A model generated the notes under the pieces. It saw nothing but the letters and a program-made list of their open reading frames with translations, was not told where the DNA came from and did no database searches. Of a stretch of 64,000 bases of DNA, positions 25,501 through 37,397 are shown piece by piece. The stretch covers positions 372,001 to 436,000 of the forward strand of contig JBHGNT010000007.1 of assembly GCA_043228905.1 (NCBI GenBank). Direction: 5' to 3'. Within the stretch, counting starts at the first letter, position 1, and each line of letters opens with the position of its first letter. The translations under genes were made by a program, and so were the position numbers. This DNA comes from Azolla caroliniana (Eukaryota > Polypodiophyta).

Positions 25501-28500
25501 GATGCATCCCAGAAAATTAAATATAAAATTAACCTTAGAATCCCTTCTATACGCTGTATTTTGTCACCGGTTTCAAGAAGACCTCTGAGTGTGCTGATAA
25601 TAGGAAGTCCAGCCCCAACTGTAGCTTCATAAAAGTAATGTGTATAAGACTGCCTCTGAAGAGCCCTCAACCTTAGATACTTCATGCAAAAGTAAAGCAG
25701 ATAAAAGTCAAACAAACATCTCACATCTGTTGTATGAATTGAATCCATAATACTAGAATGAATAAAAGTTCATGGAAAGCCTCTCCTCCATCCAAGTAAG
25801 CTACCTGATCTAAAGGTCCAGAATTGGCTTTCTTATTGGGGGTAATAAGGTGAATTCCCCGTTTGATCCACCAATAATAATGTTTTGCTACATCTGCACT
25901 TGCTGTACAATCCACAATTACTGTGTTTGGTATAGAGTGAATTGATTGCAGGTGATCAGTAAATTTGTTGATATTTGCTGGTTCGCCCTTCTCCTTAAGC
26001 ATATCCTTCCACTTATCAATGTTGATTCTCCTATTATCCAGATAAAAAAAATTCAAATTCACCAGGACTAAAATGTCCAATTATCAATGCAGTTTCTCCG
26101 GCTATATTTTATACAAATTTCACTATTCTGCAATTGTGCTCTAGTACATTCTAGGAAAAAAAGATGTACCTAGACAATAGTCTCTTAACACAGCATATAG
26201 ACACGTAAACAAAATACCTCATTTGATCAGATGATGATACATGTGTGAACATACACATACTTTTTTAACATTTCATACTATCGGTGAGAAACCTCCATGT
26301 ATACATATCCTTTTTTGGATACATATATACGATGTGTATATATACAAACAAAAAGGCAAGGATTCACAACTCAGTGTTATTAACTGATTTCAATCAATTG
26401 ACAAAGAGCTTACATATCATCCAGAAGCATTGTCTTCGACCCCATTATCCCCATGATACGAAGATCAATATTGAATTCTTCCTTTAGGGTGGCTGCCTGT
26501 TGAAGATTCCATGAAAATCTTTATAAACATTTTTCTAAGGAGCTATCTGTTGAGACAATTTCTAGTATAGCTATTAGCAAGTATACCTGTTTCCTCAGTT
26601 GTTCAATAAGCGTCCCACCAATCAAACCTGGACCTACAATGCCCACAGCCATTGTAGTCTTTGATAGATAATATCTTGAATGAACAGCCTTGAGAGCTTT
26701 CACAGAATCTTCACGATTAACGACAATTGTGAGATTGTACTCAGAGCACCCCTGAGCTATTGCTCTCACATTAACATTGGCCTGGAAATCAACAATGCAT
26801 CAAAGTATGATTTAGAGTTGCACAATACCCTCTGACAAGATAGCACAGGTTGTTACCAGCCCACTGCCTTAAGTTATAATAAAGAAACAAGTTACCTTTG
26901 CGAGCGCATTGAAAACAGTCGCACTAACTCCAGGTGTACTAGCCATGCGCTGACCAACTGCTGCCAGAATGCTACAGCTATGAATTACTTCCACCTACAA
27001 GGAGAATTTTATAAATTTAATTCTTTTTTAAAGACCAAGAAACATTCATAAAAATAAATGGTATGCAATAAATACAAGAATACCTTAGACAGTCGCCCAG
27101 CTTCCAATGCTCTTTGAAATTTGGCCTTTAGAGCTTTCGCAACCGCTTTAACTTCTTTCTCTGGGACGGCAAAACAAACCGAATGCTCACTGCTTGCCTA
27201 CATAACAAATGTGATTATACCAATAAGAACCTTTCTGAATACATTCCATACAAAAAGATAAAGAAACTTTCTTACCTGCGAGATCATAACTACATTAGCT
27301 CCAGTATCTTTAACAGCTTCAAAGATTTTACTTGCAGTACCGGGAACACCAGCCATCCCCGTTCTGAAAATAAATTAGACATATTAGAATTCAGTTAGCA
27401 TGCCATTCAAATAGAAACATATTTCACCATGCATCATATTATTACCCTTCTACATTCACAAGAGCCACATTATCTATGGTAGCAAATGCTTTCACTGTCG
27501 AGAACTCTTCACGACCATCATCAGATTGAACACCATCAACTTCCGGCATAGGATGGCGCCAGATCTTTGTCCCAGGAGCAGCAAGATTGAACACATTTCT
27601 TATTGTGATAGGTATGTTATAGTTCATCACTGGAATAATCGTTCGTGGATGCAGAACATTGGCTCCAAAATAAGACTTTAAAAGAAAGTGTGTAAGATTG
27701 TAACCTCTTGTGAAGTTTAATACCAAAGAAATAACAAAGACAAAGCCACCTAGCATGCTGCAGACTTACCATCTCCCATGCTTCTTGATATGAGAGTGTG
27801 CTCAGGATTACTGCTTCACTAACTGCCAAGATATTGTAACATTAAAATTCAACCTAGAGAATAATACAACACACTACAATGGAAAATCTAACAAAGAGGC
27901 CTGGAGAAATTTTAACCGTCAGAAAAATACACATTATCAATTCACATTTCACCAGACTTCTTAACAAGGGCAACATCATGTCCCAAATAACAGATAAAAA
28001 TATCATAATACTGGGATCTATGACTCAAACCCGCTTATGGGATCTACTGGAGGCCAAAGATTGTGCAACCTCTCTTTAAATATTATTAAGTATCAAAAGG
28101 CAGAAGGGTACAGTTACTACAATACGAAGTGCATCTACCTGGTCATGTTTACTTCCCTATGAGAGCCTTATGTCTTAACTTAATAGGCTGAGAAAATATT
28201 AGTAAACTTAATTAATAAGAAAGAAAAAATTTAGTACCTTTTCTTGGGTCTGCACTGTATACACCATCAACATCAGTCCAAATAGTAACTTGCTTAGCTT
28301 GAAATAATGCACCAAAAATGGCCGCTGAAAAATCACTGCCATCTCTCTTTAGAGTTGTTGGAACATTATCTGGAGTGCTTGCAATGAACCCCGTTACGAT
28401 TATGGTGTCCTGTGGATTCTGATTATACCAAGCATTGAGCCTTTCATTGGATGCATCAAAGTCTGGATCTACTTGGTTGGTAGAAGTAGGATTGACAATA

Positions 28501-31500
28501 AGAACCTCCCTTGCATCCATCCAACTACAACCCAAACCCCTCTGAATAGAATATACAACTCAAAAAATATCTTTAGCTTTCAATGGCCATAATAGCAATT
28601 GCTTAATTTGAATATTCAAACATCAGGTTACTCAGAACTTCATGAGCATACCTTTCGCACTGTAGCAGAAAGAATTTGAGCAGACCAAAGCTCACCATGA
28701 CCAACAATTAAATCAGAGAAAGACTCAGTACAGTATCCAGCTGCATGACCACAAATTTACATCTCAATATTCAGAAATATAGATACAAAAGCAGTAAACG
28801 TCATTAAGCAACTCTGAGATACACAAGAAAATTTCAGGAACAAACTAGCTCCTGATATTTGAACAAGTATATATAGATAGATGGATAGACGTCTGTATAT
28901 ATATGTATACTGTATACATATAGACACATGTATATATACATACCTATTTGCATTGCCTACATATGATTCTAAATACTAACATTTGAACATATAAGGGTAC
29001 ACGTGTAAGTGTATGTGTACATGTAAATGTAAAACATCAAAACATCAAAATAGAAAAGGTCCAGATAGACTTTATGTATGCTCAGACTGACACAGTAGCT
29101 AAAGTATGGACACAAGCATGCAACCAGGAAATAGCACAAGGTTTTTCTCCAGATGGCTAAAGACACAAGACAAAGGAGGGGGATAGAAATCAGCACATAA
29201 AATATCGCACAATCAAGTTGGGATATTGTACAGCTAAACTTCTAGATGTAACATCAACTTAGTGAATGGGCCAAAAGAACAGAACAAGAGAGCTTCAGAC
29301 AAGCAGGTTTCCAACTCAAACACATCATTATTGGTTATCTCGTTTGTCAATGAATCATGATGGAGGAGGTGGCATAAAGGCGACCTTTTGGTGATTTTAA
29401 AATTTCAAGAAGGATTCTGCCACAATTTGAACATGCATAAAAGCAAGGATGGTGGTCCAATTATACAAACAAGGAAGATGCAGGCTGAAGACAAACGAAA
29501 TCTTTCCTTGAGAGTCCATAAAAATCATGGAAGTGAAAAATGATGCCCTCTGCCACATATTCCATTCAGTCTATGAATTGAGCAACTAGACGAGTTCATT
29601 AAAGAACCCCTAGCAGAACAAGAGGAAAAATCAGTCATTGGGCATTTCATAATTGCTTTTGAATTTCGCAAACATTGTGCTTTTGGTATACTCTCATCTG
29701 AGACTGCATAAAAGCTTTTAGATACAGTGCATAATTTCTGTGGAAATAGTGACCCAGCAGTCAACATAGCTAAGACCAACATCATCACGGTAAGCATGTC
29801 AAACCTGAAATGCAGCAGCCGGTAATGTTCTATGAAGAGGAGGCCATTGAAGTAGTTCACAGCTTCAATAATATTGGATTTGAGAAACTTAGTAAACATG
29901 AAATAGAAACTGTCCAACATAGACCTAAATTTGAGTACTATCACAGAGGCATTAATACTACTGCACACTATTGTTACCGAGGACACCTGGCCAATGCCCA
30001 CGCTCACATCTGGAAACTCAAATCTAAGATAGTGAGGTACGCCATCACACTGATGGGCACATGCCCACATGTTGGAAACGGACTGGCTGAATGTTGAACA
30101 GGAGAACAAAATATATCACCAATGTTTCCTAAACGTACCAGAAAGAACAACTAAGCTTGATGTTACTCTTAATAAAAAAAGACAACCACATCTCTGAATG
30201 GTAACAAAAGAGATTTGACATTTTCACATGAAAAACTTAAATAAGTCAACAATGTATATGTCTTGGGACAAGTTCAAAGAGAAAATAAGATGATCATACA
30301 TATGTTTTTAGGGTAAAATGCATCAACTAACAAAAGCCAAACTCAATTACTTTCAAACAGTTGTGATACTCACTATTACAAGAAATTATGGTCATTTAAG
30401 GAAATTGTGTATAGAATAGATCTCAGCTGGCAGTAGGACGTTGTACATGCAATTGGACTATTAGCTACCGCAACAAAATCTGACAGGAGTCAGAAAAAAA
30501 TCTAGTTAAAAGATCATACCGATATAGATTGCCTGCAATAAAGCTTTAAGGTTTTGAATATCTGCCTCCAGATTTTTCAGGAAATCTTCTAGATCTGAGC
30601 CTTCGACCAAAAGTGAGACTGCAGTATCTCTATGCTTCTCATATATTATAGCTAAATCAGCTTCATAAGATTTATCCTTCGATTCAGCTTTGTCAAGGAG
30701 ACTGTACATAAGATCTGTGACCTTCGACATAGCAGAAACAATCACAACTTTCCGAAGTGAAGGATCATCAGCAATTATACCCGATACATTCCATATTCGT
30801 TCCCATGTGCCCACGCATGTGCCTCCAAACTTGTGTACTGACCAAGTGTCACCTCTTGGTAAAGTTATTGTTTCGGAATTCTGGCCTTGAGTTACAATAT
30901 CTGAATTTGAGCAAGAGAGGGACAGAAGGAAAGAAATCAGTAAATGGGGTTGCGTGAAGGGAATCAAAGACACATAAACACACATATGCTCTGAAAATCT
31001 GGAAACTGCCAGCTTCAAAACAATTAAGTGAGTGAGACAACCAGAGGAATTATTCAACATTCATACCTGCAAGGGTAGCTTGAAATTTAGTGGACGATGG
31101 TCTTCCATATCTAATTCTGCAACAATGGTTCTTGAAACTGGTATGTCAAAGCACAAACAGTTATCATATGACACGCATAAAAAATAACAAATGCATGTGG
31201 GAAACCCCAGTATTAATGGAAATAATGATACATGTAGTTACTGGTGTAAATGCATGTCAACATCAATGAATGTGTTAATTACAAGACAACATGAACTTGA
31301 TGTCCTATAACAAAAGCAAACATGATATATGTATATGCAGTAAATCCAAATGTTTATGTACCTGAATTAGTAGACCTCTATACATATACCTAGTGTATGT
31401 TCCCAAATGCTAATGCAAGTATATCATTCCATTCCATCTTAAACGAACATAGATAAATTCAAGGTATGTAGATGCACCCACAAGGGCATATCTCATTGTG

Positions 31501-32035
31501 AATGTATACAGTTAGAAACCATGTGTGTGCGTGGACATAATATCCTCTATAATCATGCATATTTCATAGTTTTTATATGGAGGAAACATATTGATCAACG
31601 CAAATAATTATGTGAATTTTTTCTCATACCCTCTTCCCGTTCATTATCATCTAAATGTATTCTCATAATGGAAAACAAAGGCCTCAAACAAACACACAAA
31701 GAATGTATCAACCCAAAGCAAGCGATTATGTGAGCATTTCTCATGCTCCTTTCTCATTAATTTTTACATCAAGGAGCAATAAAAAAATAAGTGACACAAA
31801 TGATTATGGGAATAAGCAACAATATATGGTTTTTTTGGCACAGATAATAAAGAAAAGTACTCTCTTACCTTGTCGAGAAGGTTCCATGGAACCTCGGTCC
31901 AGACAAGGCTTTAACCCCATCTACAACAGAATGTGGAGAGAACAGAGATACATTGTTGGTGCAAGGACTCTGAGTAGCCTGCTTCCGAAGAAGATTCGCG
32001 GACATCATCGATGGAGGGGAGCAGGGCAAACTCAT
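22521..32035 (-). CDS. AKHSDH: Bifunctional aspartokinase-homoserine dehydrogenase, plastid
   Basis: Catalyses steps one and three of the aspartate pathway to Thr, Met and Ile in plastids. Exons (minus): 32035-31869, 31137-31067, 30900-30520, 28740-28652, 28541-28238, 27822-27770, 27675-27446, 27363-27276, 27197-27084, 26994-26896, 26781-26587, 26496-26414, 26030-25805, 25679-25534, 25426-25291, 25201-25118, 23095-23003, 22766-22521. They total 2805 nt, 934 aa, all in frame. The first 80 or so residues look like a transit peptide. The kinase begins near 93 with VHKFGGTCVG and includes TLKRDGSDFSAA. ACT-type regulatory domains follow (CFAVPEKEV..., ILAAVGQRMASTPGVS). The dehydrogenase starts near 580 with GIVGPGLIGG (Rossmann Gly-rich loop) and includes TPNKKANSGPLDQ, TVGAGLPIISTLRGLLETGD and EPDPRDDLSGMDVARK. 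The end, VTAGGVFSDLLRLASYLGAPS, is typical. The gene looks complete and functional. Feedback by threonine is known for the family, not shown here. Confidence 0.95.
23195..23290 (-). mobile_element. tRNA-derived SINE, family A copy in AK-HSDH intron
   Basis: On the minus strand the order is TAGCTTAGTTGTA (A-box-like), AGAAGGTCATAAGTTCAACTTC (B-box-like) and CTACATTCCACACTGTCATT. This parallels the copies at 32573-33043. It lies in the intron between exons 25201-25118 and 23095-23003. Confidence 0.55.
23421..24037. mobile_element. hAT-like MITE in AK-HSDH intron
   Basis: The 617-bp element begins TAGCAATGGACACGGTT and ends with the imperfect reverse complement, AACCATGCCCATTGCTA. It is flanked by near-identical 8-bp sequences, tgccttgt on the left and ggccttgt on the right (7 of 8 match). 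An 8-bp target duplication with TAG-starting termini is the hAT signature. The interior has no coding capacity and consists of degenerate GGTTTGGTTT / AACGGTTTGG runs with T-rich filler. It was probably mobilised by a hAT transposase elsewhere. Confidence 0.8.
29525..30070 (-). other. Unexplained long open frame in AK-HSDH intron 3
   Basis: An open frame of 181 codons from an ATG, 194 counting upstream non-ATG codons, lies on the same strand as the host gene inside its intron 3 (30519-28741). The product is Cys-, Ser- and Phe-rich with a hydrophobic patch (MLTVMMLVLAMLTAG). I recognise no domain. The opposite strand also holds a 95-codon frame in this region. A stop-free stretch of this length is unusual for such AT-rich DNA, so it may be an insertion of former coding sequence or chance. 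Confidence 0.3.
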
Positions 32036-32275
32036 CCTCTCCAGAACAGAAACAAAAACAACAATTGGGGCAAGATTTCCCACTGAAATTGATATGTGTT
32101 TTGGAAAGGTTCTGTGATAAGGAGGAGGGGAAGGGGGTGATGGTGATGGTGATGGTGATGGTGATGGTGATGGAGCAGGGAATGTGGGCTCAATGGCTCC
32201 TTCACATGTGATAATGTTTATGAGACTCTATGTATGCCCCCATACAAAAACAATTGACAATCCCCAAGATGTACA

Positions 32276-32315
<40 letters not shown>

Positions 32316-32572
32316 ATATATCTGCAAAAGTTAGAAGGGAGTACTAATGTGGCAATTTTCGTTATTGAAATTCTTTCCTCAATGGAGTGGAGTGGAGTGT
32401 TCGTCTTGCCTATTGCCAATTCAACATGTTCCGCTACCATTCGTGTAGCGTAGTTAGTGGGTGACGACCATACACTATTGTGACACCCATTGTAATTAGT
32501 GTTTTTCACACACATTTATTAATATAATTGTGTGCTTTCACCAAAAGAGAAATAGAGACAGAGACAGAGTTT
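32036..32572. other. Upstream region of AK-HSDH with simple repeats
   Basis: Contains a TGATGG hexamer array at 32137-32176 and a GA array at about 32281-32312, both likely within or near the 5' untranslated or promoter region of the minus-strand gene. No upstream coding exon is needed, because the first ATG at 32035 opens a complete transit-peptide-like sequence. Confidence 0.6.
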
Positions 32573-32730
32573 GCCCCGATGGATGTGGTTCAGTTGATAA
32601 GGTTTCCCAATGGAGACCGAGAGGTCATGGGTTCAACCCCTACATTCCACAATGACATCTAGTGAATTAAGAGATACTTATGAAGTAATAAAGAGGACTA
32701 GGGTAAGCTAATTATAATAAGAAAAAAAGG
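32573..32730 (+). mobile_element. tRNA-derived SINE, family A copy 2
   Basis: A box at about 32587-32598 (TGGTTCAGTTGA), B box at 32629-32640 (GGGTTCAACCCC), then CTACATTCCACAATGACATC, a body with GGTAAGCTAATTATAATAAG and an A-rich end. This is the clearest copy of the family and the first of three in the same orientation. Confidence 0.75.
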
Positions 32731-32742
32731 GAAAGCATGTAA

Positions 32743-32850
32743 GCCTCGATGAATGTGGCTCAGTTGGTATGGTCTCTGATTGGAGACCAGGAAGTCATAG
32801 GTTCAACCCCTACATTCCACGATGGCATCTAGTAAATTAAGAGACAATAA
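32743..32850 (+). mobile_element. tRNA-derived SINE, family A copy 3
   Basis: Starts CCTCGATGAATGTGGCTCAGTTGGTATGG and continues through GGAGACCAGGAAGTCATAGGTTCAACCCCTACATTCCACGATGGCATC in the same module order as copy 2. It is 3'-truncated, ending near AAATTAAGAGACAATAAC. Confidence 0.75.
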
Positions 32851-32867
32851 CAAAGAGAGAAAGTGTA

Positions 32868-33043
32868 TAATAGCTTTGTTGGTATGGTTGCCCATTGGAG
32901 ACCAAGAGGTCATAGGTTCAACCCCTACATTCAACAATAGCATCTCGTAAATTTAGAGATATCTAACTATGGAGTAATAGAGAGGTGAGAAATTTAGGAA
33001 GTATTGTAATGACTTACCATTAGGGTAATTACGATAAGAAGAG
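32868..33043 (+). mobile_element. tRNA-derived SINE, family A copy 4, longest 3' end
   Basis: Begins TAGCTTTGTTGGTATGG and retains GGTTCAACCCCTACATTC. It keeps a longer 3' body that ends GACTTACCATTAGGGTAATTACGATAAGAAGAG. The same 3' end is seen alone at 35945-36062, which helps define the full element at roughly 175 bp. Confidence 0.75.
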
Positions 33044-35421
33044 TGAGTGAGTGAGTGATCAATCCCCGACATAATCTTGAAAAGTCTCAAGTGCCTTTCA
33101 AAAGCTTGGAGAGGCCATACACGCAGAGGAGAGTTTATCATTTGCTCGTGATGAAGTTTGCCGATATAGTAACATGTGTGGACATTTACGTTAATCAACC
33201 TAATGTAGCGGACAATTGTATATAGTATATGAAATGTTGGTAGGGGATGCTTGGGGATTTAAGGGTTGGTTCATGTTGGTAGGGTAACATCACATTAATT
33301 GGTCAATATGACAACAAAAAAATGCCCTATTGGTTCATGGACAATTGTTTTAGGAGAAATATGATTACAAAATACGTAGAGTAAATGTGATGAAATGGTG
33401 TTTCACCCTTGTTATAGATATATGCTCATTAGGTCCTAGACAATTGTATCTTTGGCCGCAATATGGATGGTTATGATTAGCAAGGTACATCAGTAGAGAA
33501 CAACTTTAGTAATAATGGTTGTTGGTTTAATCAATAATTAGGTGTGAGCTTCCATCAAACCTTAAGATGATACCCATAAGGCCAAAGATAAGCAAGAAGC
33601 TTAGGGGAAGTCTGGCCTAACCGATGTTGAAAAATCAAAGAACGAATCATTGTTAGGGGTGACACACAATCAAGAGTTTTGCTTTTGTATCGAGTTTCTT
33701 CTTTGAAAGAAGATATACTTCGTTGGACACATTTCAAGAACTGTTTCTCCAAAATAGAGTAGAATACACCAACATTTTTTCATTCTTTGGCATCTCTCCA
33801 TCCATTATGGATTGGTGTAAATGCCCCTATGGTCCCCACCAAGAGGCCAATACAATATGAGTTTCCTATCAACATATGGACAATAAAACTAGTCCAAGAA
33901 TCATTAGACAAGGTATTCAATAACATCAATTGTTAAATTTTGACACTTGGTTTCCAACAAGTTGCTCATACACCTTGGTACATACTCCCCATGATCGGAA
34001 GCATACCTCAAGGTCTAGGGTTTTAATTTCACCACCCAATCTCTGTCTAGATTTTCTAAGAAGCTGTTGATTTTTTTTTTGAATTTTAAAGAAACAAATA
34101 ATTTGTTATCCAATGATTTTTTCGTCAAATTTGGCTTTAAAAACTCACCTTCATGTATGGAAACTTTATTTTCTATAGAAAGGAAATGTGTTTTTAGTTC
34201 AAGAGGTATGTGCTAACACTTTTTCCCTAAAAGAGCAAATTTACAAACCCATTTCATGTTTTCCTCCTAGCAAATGACTTTACAATTTTGCATTCATAAC
34301 TCAATGCATTGAAAAATCACAATATGAAAGGCCATAACAACAATTAAAATGTTATTTGTGTTTGCTTGCATTTAAGTAACTAGCATATCAAAATTAAAAT
34401 ATGATGTGTACATAAGTGAAATGTATTGTTGGAAACATGTGAGACGTTTATAAAGCTATTAATCCAAGGTATTTGTTTCACTTTTCCTAAATTGTAAGCC
34501 ACAATGGTGTACGGAAGATATTTCTATGACATGATCATGTAGAAACATATCTAGAAGAATTCCTTATGATAAGTGGCGAGTCGGTGACCTGAATTATTGC
34601 ATAAAACAAGTCTTGGCTCCATATACACCCTAACAATTATATATATATAACCAAAACTTAATCATTGCATAGCCTAAGATTGAGATTCAAGAATGATTCC
34701 ATCAATACAAAACATCCAAAATATATCTTAACATTTTAAAGGAATTTCGTAATGAGACGGAGGTATCACATTCAAGGTGTTTAGTATCTTGAATTTCCAG
34801 TAAAGCTCTCTTGTCCTAACTTCTTTTTTCAGTATTATGCATTCTTACATTGTCCAAGCCTCTTTATCTACTGAAATATTTCAACATTGTTCTGTATCAA
34901 ATACAAAGTATATATTAATGTTCCCCGTTGTCAAAATAACTAAATTTGTGAATACTTTGAAAGGAAAGGTATGATTTCCTTAAGAGTAAGAAAGAATTGC
35001 TTAGTGTCGAATAAAATTATTTCCAAATATGAACTAAAATAAAATTCCAATTCTGATTTATTTAGCAATCAGATGGATCACAAACTTTGCTCCCATGAAG
35101 GATGTGATGTTTTGCTACACTAGTTTGTCAAAAAATCAATCTGGTTAGATTCCTAAGGGAAATGTCTTATTTTCAATCTCAAGATAAATATTCTATTTTC
35201 AACAACGCAATAATACAGAGTCATTCTAGATATGCCATGCTGCGATATTATGTCAAGATTATTAAAATCTTAAAGAGCAATGTTAGTAGGGCCTATATAA
35301 ACTAGAGGATCTTTAGTCCTGATGGATAAAACATCCAATTTCTATTATCTATTGGTGAGCCTACCAACTTGAAAATCCCCATAAATTGATTGTATCCGAT
35401 TATTGACTATGGAAGTTTCAA

Positions 35422-35423
<2 letters not shown>
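33044..35423. other. Intergenic, no gene recognised
   Basis: About 2.4 kb of AT-rich DNA with only short open frames. No transposon protein, RNA gene or tandem repeat could be read. Confidence 0.5.
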
Positions 35424-35467
<44 letters not shown>

Positions 35468-35545
35468 ACGTCTTCTAAGGCCAAAATTGGCCCATGAGAC
35501 AAATGGTTTACAACAAAAAATGGGATATTTACCCATTCATCTAAA
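35424..35545 (+). repeat. GA microsatellite joined to dispersed repeat family C
   Basis: About 21 GA dinucleotides (35424-35465) run directly into a family C unit with 'aacgtcttctaaggcc', 'ggcccatgagacaaatggtt' and 'tacaacaaaaaatggg'. The GA array also precedes the copy at 3271-3290, so the array is probably part of the element. Confidence 0.75.
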
Positions 35546-35808
35546 GTAAAAAATAAAAATAAAAATAGAGTTTTAAGCTAAATAGTTCTAGTAAAATAAA
35601 ATAACAAACATGTTCTACAATGAAAATGATGTTATACTAGGCCTAATTTCATTTCCATCCAAGTCTCTCGAAGAGAAGCGGGAGGTCAAAGGGTTTCGAT
35701 GTGGATGTGGCCCATGGCCCCAATGTAAAAGTTACCCCAACCATAACTTCTAGTCGACGTAGCTCACATTCCCTTATCTTCTTAATCCTTTCTACTCCGT
35801 AATAGAGA

Positions 35809-35860
35809 GAGTGTGTGTGTGTGCGTGTGTGCGTGTGTGTGAGTGAGTGTGTGAGTGTGT

Positions 35861-35894
<34 letters not shown>

Positions 35895-35897
35895 GTG

Positions 35898-35944
<47 letters not shown>
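35809..35944. repeat. Compound (GT)n/(GA)n microsatellite
   Basis: Roughly 135 bp of GT dinucleotides interrupted by GAGT and GCGT units, ending in a GA array. It abuts the 3' SINE fragment on its right. Confidence 0.95.
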
Positions 35945-35946
<2 letters not shown>

Positions 35947-36062
35947 TATGGGGTAATAGAGATGTGAGGAAATAGGATTTTGAACCTAAGATTCAGGGGG
36001 TGATAGCAATGTAAGTGACTTACCACTAGGCTAAGCTAATTACAATAAAAATTAAAAGAAAA
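35945..36062 (+). mobile_element. SINE family A, 3' fragment
   Basis: Matches the 3' body of copy 4: 'ctatggggtaatagagatgtgagg', then 'aatgtaagtgacttaccact', then 'aagctaattacaataaaaa'. The tRNA-like head is absent or replaced by the neighbouring microsatellite. Confidence 0.65.
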
Positions 36063-36924
36063 GACTCTGTGCGTGCGTGCGTGCGCGCTAATTGGGTCTC
36101 ATTTTTGGAATTGTGAGAAACCCATGAATTATATAAATTCAATCCCAAGGTTTTGGTTGGTTGATACAAAGTAATAATGGAAATGAGAACAACTCTCACA
36201 TTTGCAAGAATATTATTTCTATTCTCAAGTATAAACAAGCACAAACTAAGTTCCAATAGCTTTGAACCCATTAAAGAAATTGATAAATTTCCACAGCTCT
36301 AATAGATGTCAAAGTAAAAAATAATTGTCTAATACTTGTGTATACAAGGCATTGAAATAGAGATTAATCCGCCCCTTTTGTAGGTATTGGGTCTCGCACT
36401 ATGTGTTATACTAAACAAGTTTCATTTCTTGCAATGAAGTAGTGTTAATTGGTAGTTTGAGAAGGAAAAATGTTTTATGTAGTGTTAGCATTAGATTAGA
36501 TTCACATAAACATCAAACCTCTCCAAAGATTTCCCATTCTCCAAAACCCATAGGAGTAGAAATCAATCCAATCAAAGCCTTTCTTTTCCCTTATCAATTA
36601 CTCTTTGGATATGACCTATGTTACTTAAGATATGAGAAGGGATTACAATGTTATGCTCTATTAGTGCTTTTTGTGATGGTTGGGTTTGGTACCATCTACA
36701 CTTAATCTTGAGATGATGAGTTATGCACTATCAATCATTGATACACCTTTGATACTGTGATGATTCACTTGCATCTTATCTTGTATTTAACTTGCTTGTT
36801 ATGCTCTAGACTCTAGAGGTTGTGCCTCCAACACCTCGTGCTCCCACACGAGCTACCACATCTTTAAATCCATATACAATCTCAACAACCTTTAGAGATG
36901 GCAAACAAAGGTCAACTATTTCAA
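36063..36924. other. Intergenic, nothing recognised
   Basis: AT-rich spacer. It includes a short GTGCGTGCGTGCGTGCGCGC run at about 36068-36087 and no coding signal I can identify. Confidence 0.5.
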
Positions 36925-37230
36925 TCCTTCAGCAATCCAAGTCTTGTTATATGGCATTGAGGGTTGGGAGATGAAGTATATCCCATTCTTGATGAAACAA
37001 CGTCAAGAATATACTAAATGTGGTCAACGCAGCCATACCATACTCAATTATGCTCATCACAACCGTGCTGAGACCCATTAAACTTCATGACTTGTTGAGA
37101 ATTCATAAGCATGTGGCTAAAGTAAAGAACATGACAAAATGGTACTGTAATCAGCTGAGTTTTCAAGAATACCTCGCTTTTTATGTATTTATGAGCCAAA
37201 AACTTAAAACAATCTCCCTAGAAATTTCAT
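36925..37230 (+). mobile_element. LINE reverse transcriptase C-terminal fragment, decayed
   Basis: Frameshifted translation gives IQVLLYGIEGWE, like the VTPVLLYGVEIWG block after the palm domain of plant non-LTR reverse transcriptases. It continues with IPYSIMLITTVLRPIKLHDLLRIHKHVAKVKNM, like the following P-Y-x-I-L-x-E-x-G-x-R-P-I segment. Stops and frame changes show a dead copy. It lies just downstream of the CCT5 stop codon. Confidence 0.6.
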
Positions 37231-37397
37231 AGATCTGTCAACCCTGAATAAAAAATCCCAGCAACACATTCAAAAATTGACATATCATTTTAGTAAATGA
37301 ATGTACTTTTTCTCATATACTCTTATCTTTTCAACATTCACAATCCTTGTAATACAAAGTACTATGACAATGTTTTTCTTTTCTTATGAGACTATTC

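Noticed and set aside
32573-32850. Possible tRNA genes from A- and B-box-like sequences
   Set aside because: No acceptor stem or anticodon arm can be paired, and the copies carry long non-tRNA tails; they fit SINEs.
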